Assembly: GCA_000504625.1 (NCBI GenBank)
Contig: AZHR01000001.1
Span: 1 to 64,000, forward strand
Length of the DNA stretch: 64,000 nt
Direction of reading: 5' to 3'
Origin: an alpha proteobacterium SCGC AAA240-E13
GTDB lineage: Bacteria; Pseudomonadota; Alphaproteobacteria; Pelagibacterales; Pelagibacteraceae
Of this stretch, positions 40,214 through 47,917 are shown one piece after another (within the stretch, counting starts at the first letter, position 1; each line of letters starts with the position of its first letter). Below the pieces are notes generated by a model that did not search any database, was not told the DNA's origin, and worked only from the letters and a program-made list of their open reading frames with translations. Position numbers and translations under genes: made by a program.

Positions 40214-40768
40214 ATGGAAAAAGTAAAATTTACAAAAATGAAAGAAGGTACAAAAGAAGACTACCTTCTTTTAAACAAATTTGAAAAAAAATTTATCGAA
40301 GGAACATCGAATCGAATTCTTAAAACAATGCAGGAACTAACTTCGGGTCTGCTTGGTTATCAAATTAATCGACTTGAACATTCTTTACAAACTGCCACAA
40401 GAGCTTTGAAAGAAAAAGCTTCCGATGAAATGATCGTGGCTGCTTTATTACATGACATAGGAGATGAACTTGCACCAAATAATCATGCAGAGTTTGCGTC
40501 TGCAATCTTAAAACCCTATGTAAGTGAGAAAACTGCTTGGATTGTTGAAAAGCATGGAATATTTCAAATGTACTACTATGCCCATCATTTAGGTTTTAAT
40601 AAAAATGAAAGAGATAAATACAAAGGTCATAAATATTACCCTGATACCGCAGAATTCTGTGAAAAATGGGATCAAGCATCATTTGATCATAATTATAAAT
40701 CCCTATCTTTAAAAGATTTCGAACCTTACGTTAGAAAAATATTTGGCAGAATACCATATGAGCAGTAA
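40214..40768 (+). CDS. HD-domain protein, possibly PhnZ/MIOX-type diiron oxygenase
   Basis: This 184-residue protein is built around an HD metal site: Y49, E55-H56 (RLEHSLQTATRA), H80-D81 (AALLHDIGDE), H91 (NNHAEFASAILKPYV), H114 (VEKHGIFQMYYY) and an aspartate near 153-158 (KWDQASFDHN). The spacing and the Tyr/Glu before the first His recall the PhnZ and inositol-oxygenase branch of HD proteins, which use two irons to oxidise substrates, more than nucleotide phosphohydrolases. The specific substrate is not identifiable. It lies 9 bases after purF and is probably co-transcribed. A simple phosphohydrolase remains an alternative. Confidence 0.65.
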   Translation: MEKVKFTKMKEGTKEDYLLLNKFEKKFIEGTSNRILKTMQELTSGLLGYQINRLEHSLQTATRALKEKASDEMIVAALLHDIGDELAPNNHAEFASAILKPYVSEKTAWIVEKHGIFQMYYYAHHLGFNKNERDKYKGHKYYPDTAEFCEKWDQASFDHNYKSLSLKDFEPYVRKIFGRIPYEQ

Positions 40769-40785
40769 AACTTTTTATTAGACTC

Positions 40786-41211
40786 TTATTGAGTTGGAAT
40801 AATTATTTTATCTAACAATTTAGTTAATAAAAACCCTCCTAGCATGGATAATACAAAAAACACTGAATAAATATTTAACAATCCAAGAGATGATATTGCT
40901 GGACCGGGACAAAATCCGACCATCCCCCATCCAATTCCAAACGTACAAGAACCTATAATTAAATTTTTATCAATAGGCTTTAAAGGCGGAATAGTGAAAT
41001 TGTCAGCAAATAAAGGTTTGTTTTTATTTCTAAATATAAAAAATACTGGAGCACTTACAATGATTGCGCCCATCATCACAAGAATTAATGAAGGATCCCA
41101 TTGACCAAATAAATCTAGAAATCCAAGAACCTTTGCTGGATTGATCATATTAGAAACTGACAAACCAACACCAAAAATTATTCCACTCACTAAAGAGATA
41201 ATTTTAGACAT
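40786..41211 (-). CDS. YeeE/YedE-family transporter, second half-size subunit
   Basis: This 141-residue membrane protein has about four helices and the conserved cysteine-glycine loop [17 protein letters not shown]. Together with the upstream half-size gene (9 bases away) it would form the equivalent of a full-length YeeE/YedE channel; characterised members import thiosulfate or other sulfur compounds. It is the last gene of the peroxiredoxin-YeeE-YeeE unit behind a SAM leader. Confidence 0.85.
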   Translation of the reverse strand: MSKIISLVSGIIFGVGLSVSNMINPAKVLGFLDLFGQWDPSLILVMMGAIIVSAPVFFIFRNKNKPLFADNFTIPPLKPIDKNLIIGSCTFGIGWGMVGFCPGPAISSLGLLNIYSVFFVLSMLGGFLLTKLLDKIIIPTQ

Positions 41212-41220
41212 TATTGTTTT

Positions 41221-41634
41221 TTATCCAATCAACTTAACTGTTATAATTGCTGTAATCATAAAAATGATTGTTGCCGTAATAGATCTTATCGATAAAAGAC
41301 TAATACCACAAATGCCGTGGCCACTTGTACAACCTTTTCCAATTTTTGTTCCTACGCCAACTAAAAAGCCAGCAATAACAATTATTGGTAGTGACGACGT
41401 TATTAAAAAAGGAATGTTATTTTTTGTAAAAAATGCATAAAAAATGGGCCCCAAAACTAACCCAACAATAAATAAACAGTTATCAGTTCTGTTTTGTTTT
41501 GAAACAAGAGCATTATTTACAATGCCGCTAACGCCCGCTAATCGGCCATTACCAACAAAAAATAATATAACCGCCAAACCAATTATTATGCCTCCTGTAA
41601 AAGCAGATAGAGGTGTAAAGTTTATGATGTTCAT
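41221..41634 (-). CDS. YeeE/YedE-family transporter, first half-size subunit
   Basis: This 137-residue membrane protein has helices at about 8-28, 45-65, 75-95 and 115-136. The family's cysteine loop is [13 protein letters not shown] with the TSGHG core, matching the first half of YeeE-type sulfur transporters. The gene follows the peroxiredoxin by 57 bases, a gap that contains a GC-rich hairpin; no clear ribosome-binding site is seen before ATG 41634. SAM riboswitch control of the operon fits a sulfur-uptake role, but substrate is inferred. Confidence 0.85.
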   Translation of the reverse strand: MNIINFTPLSAFTGGIIIGLAVILFFVGNGRLAGVSGIVNNALVSKQNRTDNCLFIVGLVLGPIFYAFFTKNNIPFLITSSLPIIVIAGFLVGVGTKIGKGCTSGHGICGISLLSIRSITATIIFMITAIITVKLIG

Positions 41635-41649
41635 GAACTAATGCCTGGC

Positions 41650-41674
41650 GGTGGGCCCCTTGCAAAAGCCCACC
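41650..41674 (-). other. GC-rich hairpin between peroxiredoxin and YeeE genes
   Basis: GGTGGGC (41650-41656) is the exact reverse complement of GCCCACC (41668-41674), giving a 7-bp stem with an 11-base loop. No U-run follows on the minus strand, so it is not a standard terminator. It could stabilise the upstream message or set the ratio between peroxiredoxin and transporter expression. Confidence 0.6.
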
Positions 41675-41691
41675 ATTCTGAGGAAATATCT

Positions 41692-42354
41692 TTATAGTCC
41701 AGGCTGCTTAATAACTCGCAAATATGGTTTTACAGTTTTCCATCCGTTAGGAAATAATTTCTTTGCTTCATCATCCTTAACTGCAGGCACAATAATTACG
41801 TCTTCTCCTTGCTTCCATCCTGCTGGTGTGGCTACCTTATACTTGGCAGTCAATTGTATAGAATCTACAACTCTTAATATTTCTAAAAAATTTCTTCCGG
41901 TTGCCATAGGATAGGTAAGAAATAGTTTAACTCTTTTATCTGGACCTATTACAAAAACGGTTCTGACCGTTTGGTTATCTGCTGCAGTTCGACCTTCTGA
42001 ACTTCCCGATGTTGAGCCTGGCAACAATCCATATAATTTAGCGACGTGAAGATTTTCATCTCCAATAATTGGGTAACTAGGTTTATAACCAGTTACTTCT
42101 TTAATATCTTCACTCCATTTTTTGTGATCAGAAATAGGGTCAACGCTCAGACCTATTATTTTGACATTTCGTTTATCAAACTCAGGTTTAATACTTTGAA
42201 GTGAACCAAGTTCAGTTGTACAAACGGGTGTAAAATCTTTGGGATGTGAAAATAAAACTACCCAACTGTCTCCAGCCCATTTATGGAAGTTAATTTTTCC
42301 TTGAGTTGTTTCAGCATCAAAATTTGGTGCCAAATCAGTCAATCTTAGTGTCAT
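41692..42354 (-). CDS. Peroxiredoxin, 1-Cys Prx6-type
   Basis: This thiol peroxidase reduces peroxides. The 220-residue protein has the catalytic motif HPKDFTPVCTTELG with peroxidatic Cys45, and the long C-terminal domain of the Prx6 group (FLTYPMATGRNFLEILRVVD, TPAGWKQGEDVI), without an obvious resolving cysteine. It is the first gene of the unit ending with the two YeeE/YedE genes. Its start lies 6 bases downstream of the AAGGAG that forms the 3' edge of the SAM-V element, so translation should be directly gated by that element. Confidence 0.93.
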   Translation of the reverse strand: MTLRLTDLAPNFDAETTQGKINFHKWAGDSWVVLFSHPKDFTPVCTTELGSLQSIKPEFDKRNVKIIGLSVDPISDHKKWSEDIKEVTGYKPSYPIIGDENLHVAKLYGLLPGSTSGSSEGRTAADNQTVRTVFVIGPDKRVKLFLTYPMATGRNFLEILRVVDSIQLTAKYKVATPAGWKQGEDVIIVPAVKDDEAKKLFPNGWKTVKPYLRVIKQPGL

Positions 42355-42360
42355 TTTTTT

Positions 42361-42423
42361 CTCCTTTAATGTTTAGTGCTTCGACATATGTCAGGTGCAC
42401 AATTTGGTTAAATTACCCAGTCT
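42361..42423 (-). promoter_or_regulatory. Candidate SAM-V riboswitch controlling peroxiredoxin translation
   Basis: Read on the minus strand, the segment carries GACTGGGTAATTTAACC, a GTGC/GCAC stem enclosing the GACATATGTC hairpin, then CACTAAAAAGGAG, where the conserved CTAAA block runs into the ribosome-binding site AAGGAG (42361-42366). This fits SAM-V, which shares its binding core with SAM-II and hides the ribosome site on ligand binding. The assignment is by eye; an Rfam covariance search would decide. Confidence 0.65.
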
Positions 42424-42446
42424 TTTGATGAAAAATAATGACTTCC

Positions 42447-42475
42447 AAAAAAAAACCACCTGCTGAAGCGGTGGT
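42447..42475 (-). terminator. Intrinsic terminator of the SAM-II element, copy A
   Basis: On the minus strand ACCACC and GGTGGT form a 6-bp stem around GCTTCAGCA, followed by nine U residues. It sits between the SAM-II and SAM-V elements. Its loop and 3' arm can instead pair with the SAM-II tail (see copy B), which suggests SAM-controlled transcription termination. Confidence 0.85.
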
Positions 42476-42482
42476 CATAAAT

Positions 42483-42535
42483 CGCTTTAGCAGGAATTTT
42501 TAATGCGCCCGCAATCTGACTCAACTCGGCGCTAT
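42483..42535 (-). promoter_or_regulatory. Candidate SAM-II riboswitch, copy A
   Basis: The minus strand shows an AGCGCC stem pairing with GGCGC, an 18-base loop ending GATTGCG, then an A-rich stretch and TGCTAAAGCG, matching the SAM-II layout (stem, UUGC loop, 3' GCUAAA tail in a pseudoknot). Compared with copy B, two bases differ (42504 and 42520); the first changes the last base of the P1 3' arm (GGCGCA here, GGCGCT in B), shortening the outer stem by one pair. The leader drives the peroxiredoxin operon. Confidence 0.75.
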
Positions 42536-42639
42536 TTGATGTTATTTTTAGGATATAATTCTAATAAAGTAAAGTTTTATAGGAAAATAAGTTAAAAATT
42601 ATCAAAATATTTGAATTTTATAGATAAAAAATCTATATT

Positions 42640-42657
42640 ATTCTATAATTATAGAAT
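42640..42657. promoter_or_regulatory. 18-bp perfect palindrome upstream of lrp
   Basis: ATTCTATAATTATAGAAT equals its own reverse complement and ends 8 bases before the lrp ATG at 42666. Lrp/AsnC regulators commonly bind imperfect AT-rich palindromes near their own promoters, so this is a candidate autoregulatory operator. TATAAT within it could also act as a -10. Confidence 0.55.
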
Positions 42658-42665
42658 AAATCATT

Positions 42666-43124
42666 ATGGATCATATAGATAAGAAAATTTTATCCTTATT
42701 ACAAATCAATGCCGACATACCCGTTGCTGAATTGTCAAAAAAAGTAAATTTATCATCAACACCCTGTTGGCTAAGAATAAATAAACTTTACAAGCAAGGA
42801 TATATTAAAAAAAAAGTAGCTGTTATTGACCGAGCGAAAATAAATCTTTCCACTGTGGCTTTTGTTCAAATCAGAACAAGTCAACATAATATGACTTGGT
42901 CAAAAAAATTTATAGAAGGCGTTAAAGAAATGGATGAGGTCGTAGAATTTTATCGATTAAGTGGAACAACTGATTATCTCTTAAAAGTATTGGTTCCAAG
43001 TATAGATAAATTTGATGAGTTTTATAAAAAACTGACCGATAAAATAGATCTATCGGATGTTACAACAAGTTTTTCCATGGAAGAACTTAAACAAACCAGC
43101 AATCTTCCGCTACATTACATATGA
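42666..43124 (+). CDS. Lrp/AsnC family transcriptional regulator
   Basis: This 152-residue protein has the family's two domains: an N-terminal winged helix-turn-helix ([20 protein letters not shown], then [20 protein letters not shown]) and a C-terminal RAM ligand-binding domain ([20 protein letters not shown]). It overlaps cysE by 4 bases (ATGA) and heads an lrp-cysE-cysK unit, so a regulator of cysteine or sulfur metabolism is likely. Its effector cannot be read from sequence. Confidence 0.92.
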   Translation: MDHIDKKILSLLQINADIPVAELSKKVNLSSTPCWLRINKLYKQGYIKKKVAVIDRAKINLSTVAFVQIRTSQHNMTWSKKFIEGVKEMDEVVEFYRLSGTTDYLLKVLVPSIDKFDEFYKKLTDKIDLSDVTTSFSMEELKQTSNLPLHYI

Positions 43125-43714
43125 TGAACGAGTATATAAAATCTATTATGGATCGAGATCCTGCGGCTAAATCTAAGTTAGGTATTATTCTAACTTACCC
43201 TGGAGTCAAAGCAATTTTTTTTCATCGAATAGCAAATTTTTTTTCCAAAGCCGGACTTACTTTAATTGCAAGAATTGTTTCCCAATCTTCGAGGTTTTTA
43301 ACTGGAATAGAAATACATCCGGCAGCAAAGATTGGAAAAAACTTTTTTATTGATCATGGAATGGGTGTAGTAATTGGAGAAACTTCTGAAATTGAAGATA
43401 ATGTAACACTTTACCACTCTGTTACTCTTGGAGGGATATCGCCCAGTATTAATTCAGACGGACAAAGAGGAATTAAACGTCATCCAACCTTAAAAAATAA
43501 TGTTGTGGTGGGATCTGGAGCACAAGTTTTAGGACCAATCATAATTGGAGAATTTGCTAAAATTGGTGCAAATGCTGTGGTCACACGTGATGTACCAGAG
43601 CATGCTATCATGGTTGGAGTTCCTGCAAAAAATATTAGGACCAAACCTGAGATTAAAGATACTTCATTCAAACCCTATGGGATTATTGATGAAGATGATA
43701 TTCCTGCTTGTTGA
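43121..43714 (+). CDS. cysE: Serine O-acetyltransferase
   Basis: CysE acetylates serine to O-acetylserine, the acceptor for sulfide in cysteine synthesis. It has 197 residues, the short bacterial form. The left-handed beta-helix hexapeptide repeats are clear: [67 protein letters not shown]. The catalytic histidine is in FIDHGMG. Start ATG overlaps the lrp stop. It precedes cysK by 27 bases. Confidence 0.94.
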   Translation: MMNEYIKSIMDRDPAAKSKLGIILTYPGVKAIFFHRIANFFSKAGLTLIARIVSQSSRFLTGIEIHPAAKIGKNFFIDHGMGVVIGETSEIEDNVTLYHSVTLGGISPSINSDGQRGIKRHPTLKNNVVVGSGAQVLGPIIIGEFAKIGANAVVTRDVPEHAIMVGVPAKNIRTKPEIKDTSFKPYGIIDEDDIPAC

Positions 43715-43741
43715 GAAAAAAAATTTATGGATAATGGCTAA

Positions 43742-44743
43742 ATGAAAAATACATTTAATAATTTCGTTAATGGCATAGGAAATACGCCTCTTATTAAATT
43801 AAATGGCCCTTCTGAATTAACCGGTTGTAATATTTATGGAAAAGCTGAATTTTTAAACCCCGGCGGTTCAATTAAAGATAGAGCAGCCTGGGCCTTAATC
43901 AAAGATGCAGAGGAAAAAAAATTAATCTCTAAAGGAGGAACTATTGTTGAAGGAACTGCGGGAAATACTGGAATTGGGTTATGTTTAATTGGAAATTCCA
44001 GAGGTTACAAAACAATTATTGTAATGCCTGAAACTCAAACTCAAGAAAAAAAAGATATTCTTAAGTCTATTGGTGCCGACTTACGTTTAGTACCAGCAAA
44101 ACCTTATAAGGATCCAAACAATTATGTAAAGTATTCAGGTAAACTTGCAGAAGATTTAAAAAAGAAACATTCACAAGGTGTATTTTGGGCAAATCAATTC
44201 GATAATATTGCTAATTATAAAGGTCATTACGAAACTACAGGCCCAGAGATTTGGGATCAAACAGAAGGTAAAGTTGACGCCTTTATTTGTGCCTCGGGAA
44301 CAGGAGGGACTATCGCTGGCGTGGGTAAAGCTCTTAAAGAAAAAAATAAGAATATTAAAATTGTCTTATCGGATCCAAAAGGATCTGCTCTTTTTAATCA
44401 CATCAAACACGGTGAATTAAAATCGGAAGGAAAATCAATTACTGAAGGTATAGGCTCTAGTCGTGTAACTAAAAATTTCGAACAAGCTCAAATTGATGAT
44501 GCGTATTCCATTAACGATCATGATGCCTTGACAATTCTATTTGAATTGTTGGAAAAGGAAGGTTTAAGTTTAGGAACAAGCACAGGTATCAATGTTGCTG
44601 GTGCTATAAAATTAGCCAAAGATTTAGGTCCCAATAATACCATTGTAACAATTCTGTGTGATAAATCTGACATATATCGTAGCAAGATGTTTAATAAGAA
44701 ATTTTTAACTGAAAAAGGACTTCCTTACCCAAAGTGGTTATAA
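43742..44743 (+). CDS. cysK: Cysteine synthase, PLP-dependent
   Basis: This enzyme replaces the acetyl group of O-acetylserine with sulfide to make cysteine. The PLP lysine is in NPGGSIKDRAA, the substrate loop is EGTAGNTGIGL, and the phosphate-binding loop is ASGTGGTIAGVG. The 333-residue length fits. It completes the lrp-cysE-cysK unit. Whether it is CysK- or CysM-like cannot be settled here. Confidence 0.92.
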   Translation: MKNTFNNFVNGIGNTPLIKLNGPSELTGCNIYGKAEFLNPGGSIKDRAAWALIKDAEEKKLISKGGTIVEGTAGNTGIGLCLIGNSRGYKTIIVMPETQTQEKKDILKSIGADLRLVPAKPYKDPNNYVKYSGKLAEDLKKKHSQGVFWANQFDNIANYKGHYETTGPEIWDQTEGKVDAFICASGTGGTIAGVGKALKEKNKNIKIVLSDPKGSALFNHIKHGELKSEGKSITEGIGSSRVTKNFEQAQIDDAYSINDHDALTILFELLEKEGLSLGTSTGINVAGAIKLAKDLGPNNTIVTILCDKSDIYRSKMFNKKFLTEKGLPYPKWL

Positions 44744-44787
44744 TCAGCATTATTTTATAAAATCTTCTAAATCTTTTTTAAAGTAAC

Positions 44788-44832
44788 ATGAAAGAGCTTT
44801 TAGGGATCTTGGCTCTGGGTTTGAAGAAATGA
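44788..44832 (+). pseudogene. Orphan signal-peptide cassette (copy 1, 14 codons)
   Basis: ATG at 44788 opens MKELLGILALGLKK and stops. The DNA closely matches the cassette at 63184, with 2 changes in the first 36 bases. No tail protein follows, so this looks like a severed gene start. Confidence 0.6.
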
Positions 44833-44836
44833 ACGA

Positions 44837-45013
44837 CTACTTTTTACGCTTTCCACATCTAATAGAGTGAACAAGTCCAACCAATGAAAGAACAGAACCA
44901 AAGCCACATAATACTAGCACGGTTTGAGTTGCGCTTAAATTAAGTCCAAACTGTAGGATAAATAAAAATCCCACAGGAAATATAAGAAGACCAATTACTG
45001 ATATAGTATACAT
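44837..45013 (-). CDS. Small two-helix membrane protein
   Basis: A 58-residue open frame on the minus strand begins MYTISVIGLLIFPVGFLF and encodes two hydrophobic helices (about 3-22 and 28-50) joined by NLSATQT, ending in a basic tail (SIRCGKRKK). The positive tail puts the C-terminus inside. No family is recognised, but the helical pattern and the complete frame support a real small gene. It lies between cysK and an MFS gene in a variable region, just beside an orphan signal-peptide start on the other strand. Confidence 0.6.
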   Translation of the reverse strand: MYTISVIGLLIFPVGFLFILQFGLNLSATQTVLVLCGFGSVLSLVGLVHSIRCGKRKK

Positions 45014-45085
45014 TCTGTTATTCTACATTTTTTCTTTCGTAATTTCTTTAATTAATTTGTTCACTAATTGTAGTAAACTTTAGGT

Positions 45086-45160
45086 ATGAAAAAGCTTTTA
45101 GGGATCTTGGTTCTGGGTTTGTTGTGGTGCAATATTGCTATTACAGAATTTAATGAATAA
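45086..45160 (+). pseudogene. Orphan signal-peptide cassette (copy 2, 24 codons)
   Basis: ATG 45086 opens MKKLLGILVLGLLWCN followed by IAITEFNE and a stop. The first 48 bases are identical to the cassette at 63184. The stop overlaps the start of the MFS gene out of frame, so the secretion signal is cut off from any mature protein. Confidence 0.75.
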
Positions 45161-46340
45161 AAATTTACTTTTATTAACTTTAAGCCAAATGTTTGGATTC
45201 ACAGCTAATATTATTACAGTTTTTTTAAGTGGAATTGTCGGGTCACAAATTACTTCTATAAAGTTTTTATCAACATTGCCTACAGCTTTATCAGTTGTTG
45301 GTACTGCAATTTTTACTATTTTAGCAGCAAAAATTATGGGCAAAATAGGCCGAAGGTTAGGTTTTGTTTTTGCAGCTTTAGTAAGTTCAGCGACTTGTTT
45401 GCTAGCTGCTTTCGCTATCAGTCAACAAAACTTTATTTTATTTTGTATCTCACATTTAATTCTTGGTATGGGGATAGCTTTTGCTCATCAATATCGTTTT
45501 GCAGCAGCAGAAAGTGTAGAGAAAGAAAAAGTACCAAAAGCTATCTCTATTTTAATGTTAGCAGGAATCGTTTCGGCCTTTTTAGGTATAACTTTAGCAA
45601 ATTATACAAAAAATCTTTTTAGTGATTATTTATATGTTGGCTCTTATCTTTTGCTCGCTGTATTTACTTTTATGCCAGCAATATTTTTAATTTTTTATAA
45701 AAATAATGAAAAAACAAAAATAGATTTTAATAATAAGTACAATGGACGTAGATTATTTGAAATAATTTTTCAACCAAAATTTTTGCAAGCAATAATTGCT
45801 GCTGCATTTGCTTATACTGTAATGTCGTTTTTAATGACTGCTACACCCTTAAGTATGCATGTGATGGAAAAGATGAGTTTAGAAAATACAGGCTTAGTTC
45901 TTCAATTTCATCTAGTAGCTATGTTTCTTCCATCATTAATTACAGGACATTTAATTAAAAAGTTTGGGCATAGTAATATAATGTATATAGGAGTTTTGTT
46001 TTTTGTCGTAACAATAATCTTAAGTTTATTTGAACAAACATTTGCAAATTATATGGTAGCCCTAATATTTTTAGGATTAGGGTGGAATTTTTTATTCATT
46101 TCTGGAACTAGTTTAGTTGTTTTAACTTATAAAGAAGAAGAGAAATTTAGAGCACAAGGAATTAATGATTTGATTGTATTTTCTACAATGGCATTAGCAA
46201 GTTTATCTGCTGGTTTTTTGTTAAGCTTTACAAGTTGGAAAATAATGAATTTAATTTGTATTCCTTTTTTAATTTTGATTTTAATTTCAACCTTTAGAGC
46301 TGAAAGAATAAATTGGAATAATTCCTCAACGCAGGTGTAA
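45153..46340 (+). CDS. Major facilitator superfamily transporter
   Basis: This protein of about 395 residues has 12 predicted membrane helices. The loop 2-3 motif reads AAKIMGKIGRRLGFVF, the usual MFS signature region. The substrate is not identifiable. I prefer ATG 45153 (MNKNLLLLTLSQ); a TTG at 45135 lies inside the orphan signal-peptide cassette and would add six residues. Translation may be coupled to that cassette, since its stop overlaps the start. Confidence 0.8.
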   Translation: MNKNLLLLTLSQMFGFTANIITVFLSGIVGSQITSIKFLSTLPTALSVVGTAIFTILAAKIMGKIGRRLGFVFAALVSSATCLLAAFAISQQNFILFCISHLILGMGIAFAHQYRFAAAESVEKEKVPKAISILMLAGIVSAFLGITLANYTKNLFSDYLYVGSYLLLAVFTFMPAIFLIFYKNNEKTKIDFNNKYNGRRLFEIIFQPKFLQAIIAAAFAYTVMSFLMTATPLSMHVMEKMSLENTGLVLQFHLVAMFLPSLITGHLIKKFGHSNIMYIGVLFFVVTIILSLFEQTFANYMVALIFLGLGWNFLFISGTSLVVLTYKEEEKFRAQGINDLIVFSTMALASLSAGFLLSFTSWKIMNLICIPFLILILISTFRAERINWNNSSTQV

Positions 46341-46414
46341 TTTCTTTCTTCAGTGCGTCCTATGTTGCGTCCGTTTTCAATTTAACGTAGGATAATTCAG
46401 CTAAATAAAGGTTT

Positions 46415-46545
46415 GGAAGGGGCGTTCTGTTGCCTCGGTGCCTTGGACCTTACTTCTAGAATCTAGATTCTGCAATAATAAATATACAACCTAGGCACCA
46501 AAAACGCTTGGTCAGTGAGTCCTGATTGAGTCCACCAGTGAGTCC
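46415..46545. repeat. Dispersed intergenic repeat, copy 1
   Basis: It starts GGAAGGGGCGTTCTGTTGCC, contains the shared block ATTCTGCAATAATAAATATA followed by CAACCT, and ends with GGTCAGTG and GATTGAGTC blocks shared with copy 3 at 48860-48991. A 14-bp palindrome AGAATCTAGATTCT lies at 46458-46471. The part just upstream (about 46326-46414) also resembles the sequence before copy 2. It has no long open frame; function unknown. Confidence 0.75.
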
Positions 46546-46560
46546 ACATATACTGAGTCC
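46516..46560 (+). repeat. Four short TGAGTCC repeats
   Basis: TGAGTCC occurs at 46516, 46527, 46539 and 46554 (spacings 11, 12 and 15). The last is directly before the ATG of an orphan signal-peptide cassette. It may be a decayed part of the neighbouring dispersed repeat. Confidence 0.6.
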
Positions 46561-46614
46561 ATGAAAAAGCTTTTAGGGATCTTGGTTCTGGGTTTTGCTA
46601 TTAAGTGGAATTAA
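46561..46614 (+). pseudogene. Orphan signal-peptide cassette (copy 3, 17 codons)
   Basis: ATG 46561 opens MKKLLGILVLGFAIKWN and stops. The first 34 bases are identical to the cassettes at 45086 and 63184. No exported protein follows in frame. Confidence 0.7.
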
Positions 46615-46633
46615 TAAACACTTTATTTAAAAA

Positions 46634-46996
46634 ATGACACTAACTAAAATCTTATTATTCTTAATATTAACTACTCTTCTAACCTTTGTTATTGATAAGT
46701 ACCCTGGAGAACAAGAAAAGTTTATAACACATTGGATTTTAATAAGTATTACTGGAGCTGCATTAGTTTTTGGAATTACTTGGTTATCTTCATCAAAAAA
46801 AATAATTGTTAACAAATTGCCTCCGATAGTGCTAGCAACAATTATATTGGTCGGAGGTTTTTTATTGTATAAACTTTTTACATTTGGAGTATGTTTGTTA
46901 GCGCATAATTTTGATTTAAAAGTATGTTATGATCTTAACTTTTCGTCTAAAAATTTACTATCTATAATTAATAAAATATCACAACTTAAGCCTTAG
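46634..46996 (+). CDS. Hypothetical membrane protein
   Basis: This 120-residue protein has three hydrophobic helices (about 5-20, 33-51 and 62-85), with a polar tail containing two cysteines (GVCLLAHNFDLKVCYDL). No family recognised. It lies 19 bases after an orphan signal-peptide cassette and is isolated from other genes. The frame is complete and hydrophobic segments are well formed, so it is probably real. Confidence 0.55.
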   Translation: MTLTKILLFLILTTLLTFVIDKYPGEQEKFITHWILISITGAALVFGITWLSSSKKIIVNKLPPIVLATIILVGGFLLYKLFTFGVCLLAHNFDLKVCYDLNFSSKNLLSIINKISQLKP

Positions 46997-47070
46997 ATGT
47001 GTGCTAATGCTAAAAATTTTGATCGCATTGCGACATATCAGCGACAAGGAATTTGGTGTAACGTTAGTCC

Positions 47071-47127
47071 ATGAAAAAAATTTTTGGAATATTAATTTTA
47101 AGTTTCATGTTAGCTGATGGTCAATAA
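47071..47127 (+). pseudogene. Orphan signal-peptide cassette (diverged copy, 18 codons)
   Basis: ATG 47071 opens MKKIFGILILSFMLADGQ and stops. The residue pattern matches the other cassettes (MKKxxGILxL), but the DNA is diverged. Its end overlaps the PhyH start at 47117 out of frame. Confidence 0.55.
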
Positions 47128-47917
47128 TTACCTGACAAAGAAACAAATCGATAGTTATAAGCGTGACGGCGCGATCATAGTACGAGATATATTCAAGCCA
47201 TGGATTAATTCTTTACGACTAGGCTTTGAGAAAGTGCTGGAGAATCCTGGACCCCATGCACGTGATAATGTTGCCGTGGATGGTGCAGGTCGCTTTTTTG
47301 AAGATTACTGTAACTGGCAGCGTATCCCCGAATTTGTAAATTGTATTGAACAATCTCCAGGTGCTAAAATTGTTGCTGAAGCAACCAGATCAAAATCCAT
47401 TCAAGTGTTTCACGAGCATATTTTTGTAAAGGAACCTGGTACTACTAAGCCAACACCATGGCATCAAGACATGCCTTATTACTGTGTAGATGGTGAAGAT
47501 ACAGGTAGCTACTGGATTCCTCTTGATCCTATTACCAAAGAAAATACTTTACAAATAGTTTTGGGATCGCACAAATGGCCTAAGTTGGTTCGCCCGACAA
47601 GGTGGTCAAATGACCAGCCGTGGTATGACAATGATACTGAATTTATGGATATGCCAGATATTGAATCCATTGATCATAATAAAATGATTCCTGATTTAAA
47701 AATGGGTGACGCAATCTTATTTAATTTTAAAACTGTACATGGAGCACCTGGTAATACTGGTATGAATCGTCGCCGTGCTTTTTCAATGCGTTTTATGGGA
47801 GACGACGTACGCTACGTGGATCGTGGTAGTGAAACATCGCCTCCATTTACCGGCATTAATTTGAAAACTGGAGCAACTATGCGGAAAGATTGGTTCCCCA
47901 TAGTTTGGAATAGTTAA
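47117..47917 (+). CDS. Phytanoyl-CoA dioxygenase (PhyH) family protein
   Basis: This non-haem Fe(II)/2-oxoglutarate dioxygenase-type protein has 266 residues. The iron triad is visible as HQD in PTPWHQDMPYYCVDG and a distal His in TVHGAPGNTGMNRRRAFSMR, whose arginine would bind oxoglutarate. The N-terminus LTKKQIDSYKRDGAIIVRDI is typical. Its DNA is noticeably more GC-rich, with CGT/CGC/GGC codons that are rarer around it, so recent transfer is plausible. Substrate is unknown. Its stop abuts the next ORF, and an orphan signal-peptide cassette overlaps its start. Confidence 0.88.
   Translation: MVNNYLTKKQIDSYKRDGAIIVRDIFKPWINSLRLGFEKVLENPGPHARDNVAVDGAGRFFEDYCNWQRIPEFVNCIEQSPGAKIVAEATRSKSIQVFHEHIFVKEPGTTKPTPWHQDMPYYCVDGEDTGSYWIPLDPITKENTLQIVLGSHKWPKLVRPTRWSNDQPWYDNDTEFMDMPDIESIDHNKMIPDLKMGDAILFNFKTVHGAPGNTGMNRRRAFSMRFMGDDVRYVDRGSETSPPFTGINLKTGATMRKDWFPIVWNS

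Noticed and set aside
41141..41914. Several plus-strand open frames of 65-99 codons opposite the YeeE/YedE and peroxiredoxin genes
   Set aside because: They are antisense to well-supported genes, have low-complexity proline/isoleucine-rich translations typical of shadow frames, and match no family.
46341..46633. A tRNA or tmRNA in the G-rich intergenic repeat
   Set aside because: No cloverleaf, no GTTCRA T-loop with matching stem and no acceptor pairing could be found.
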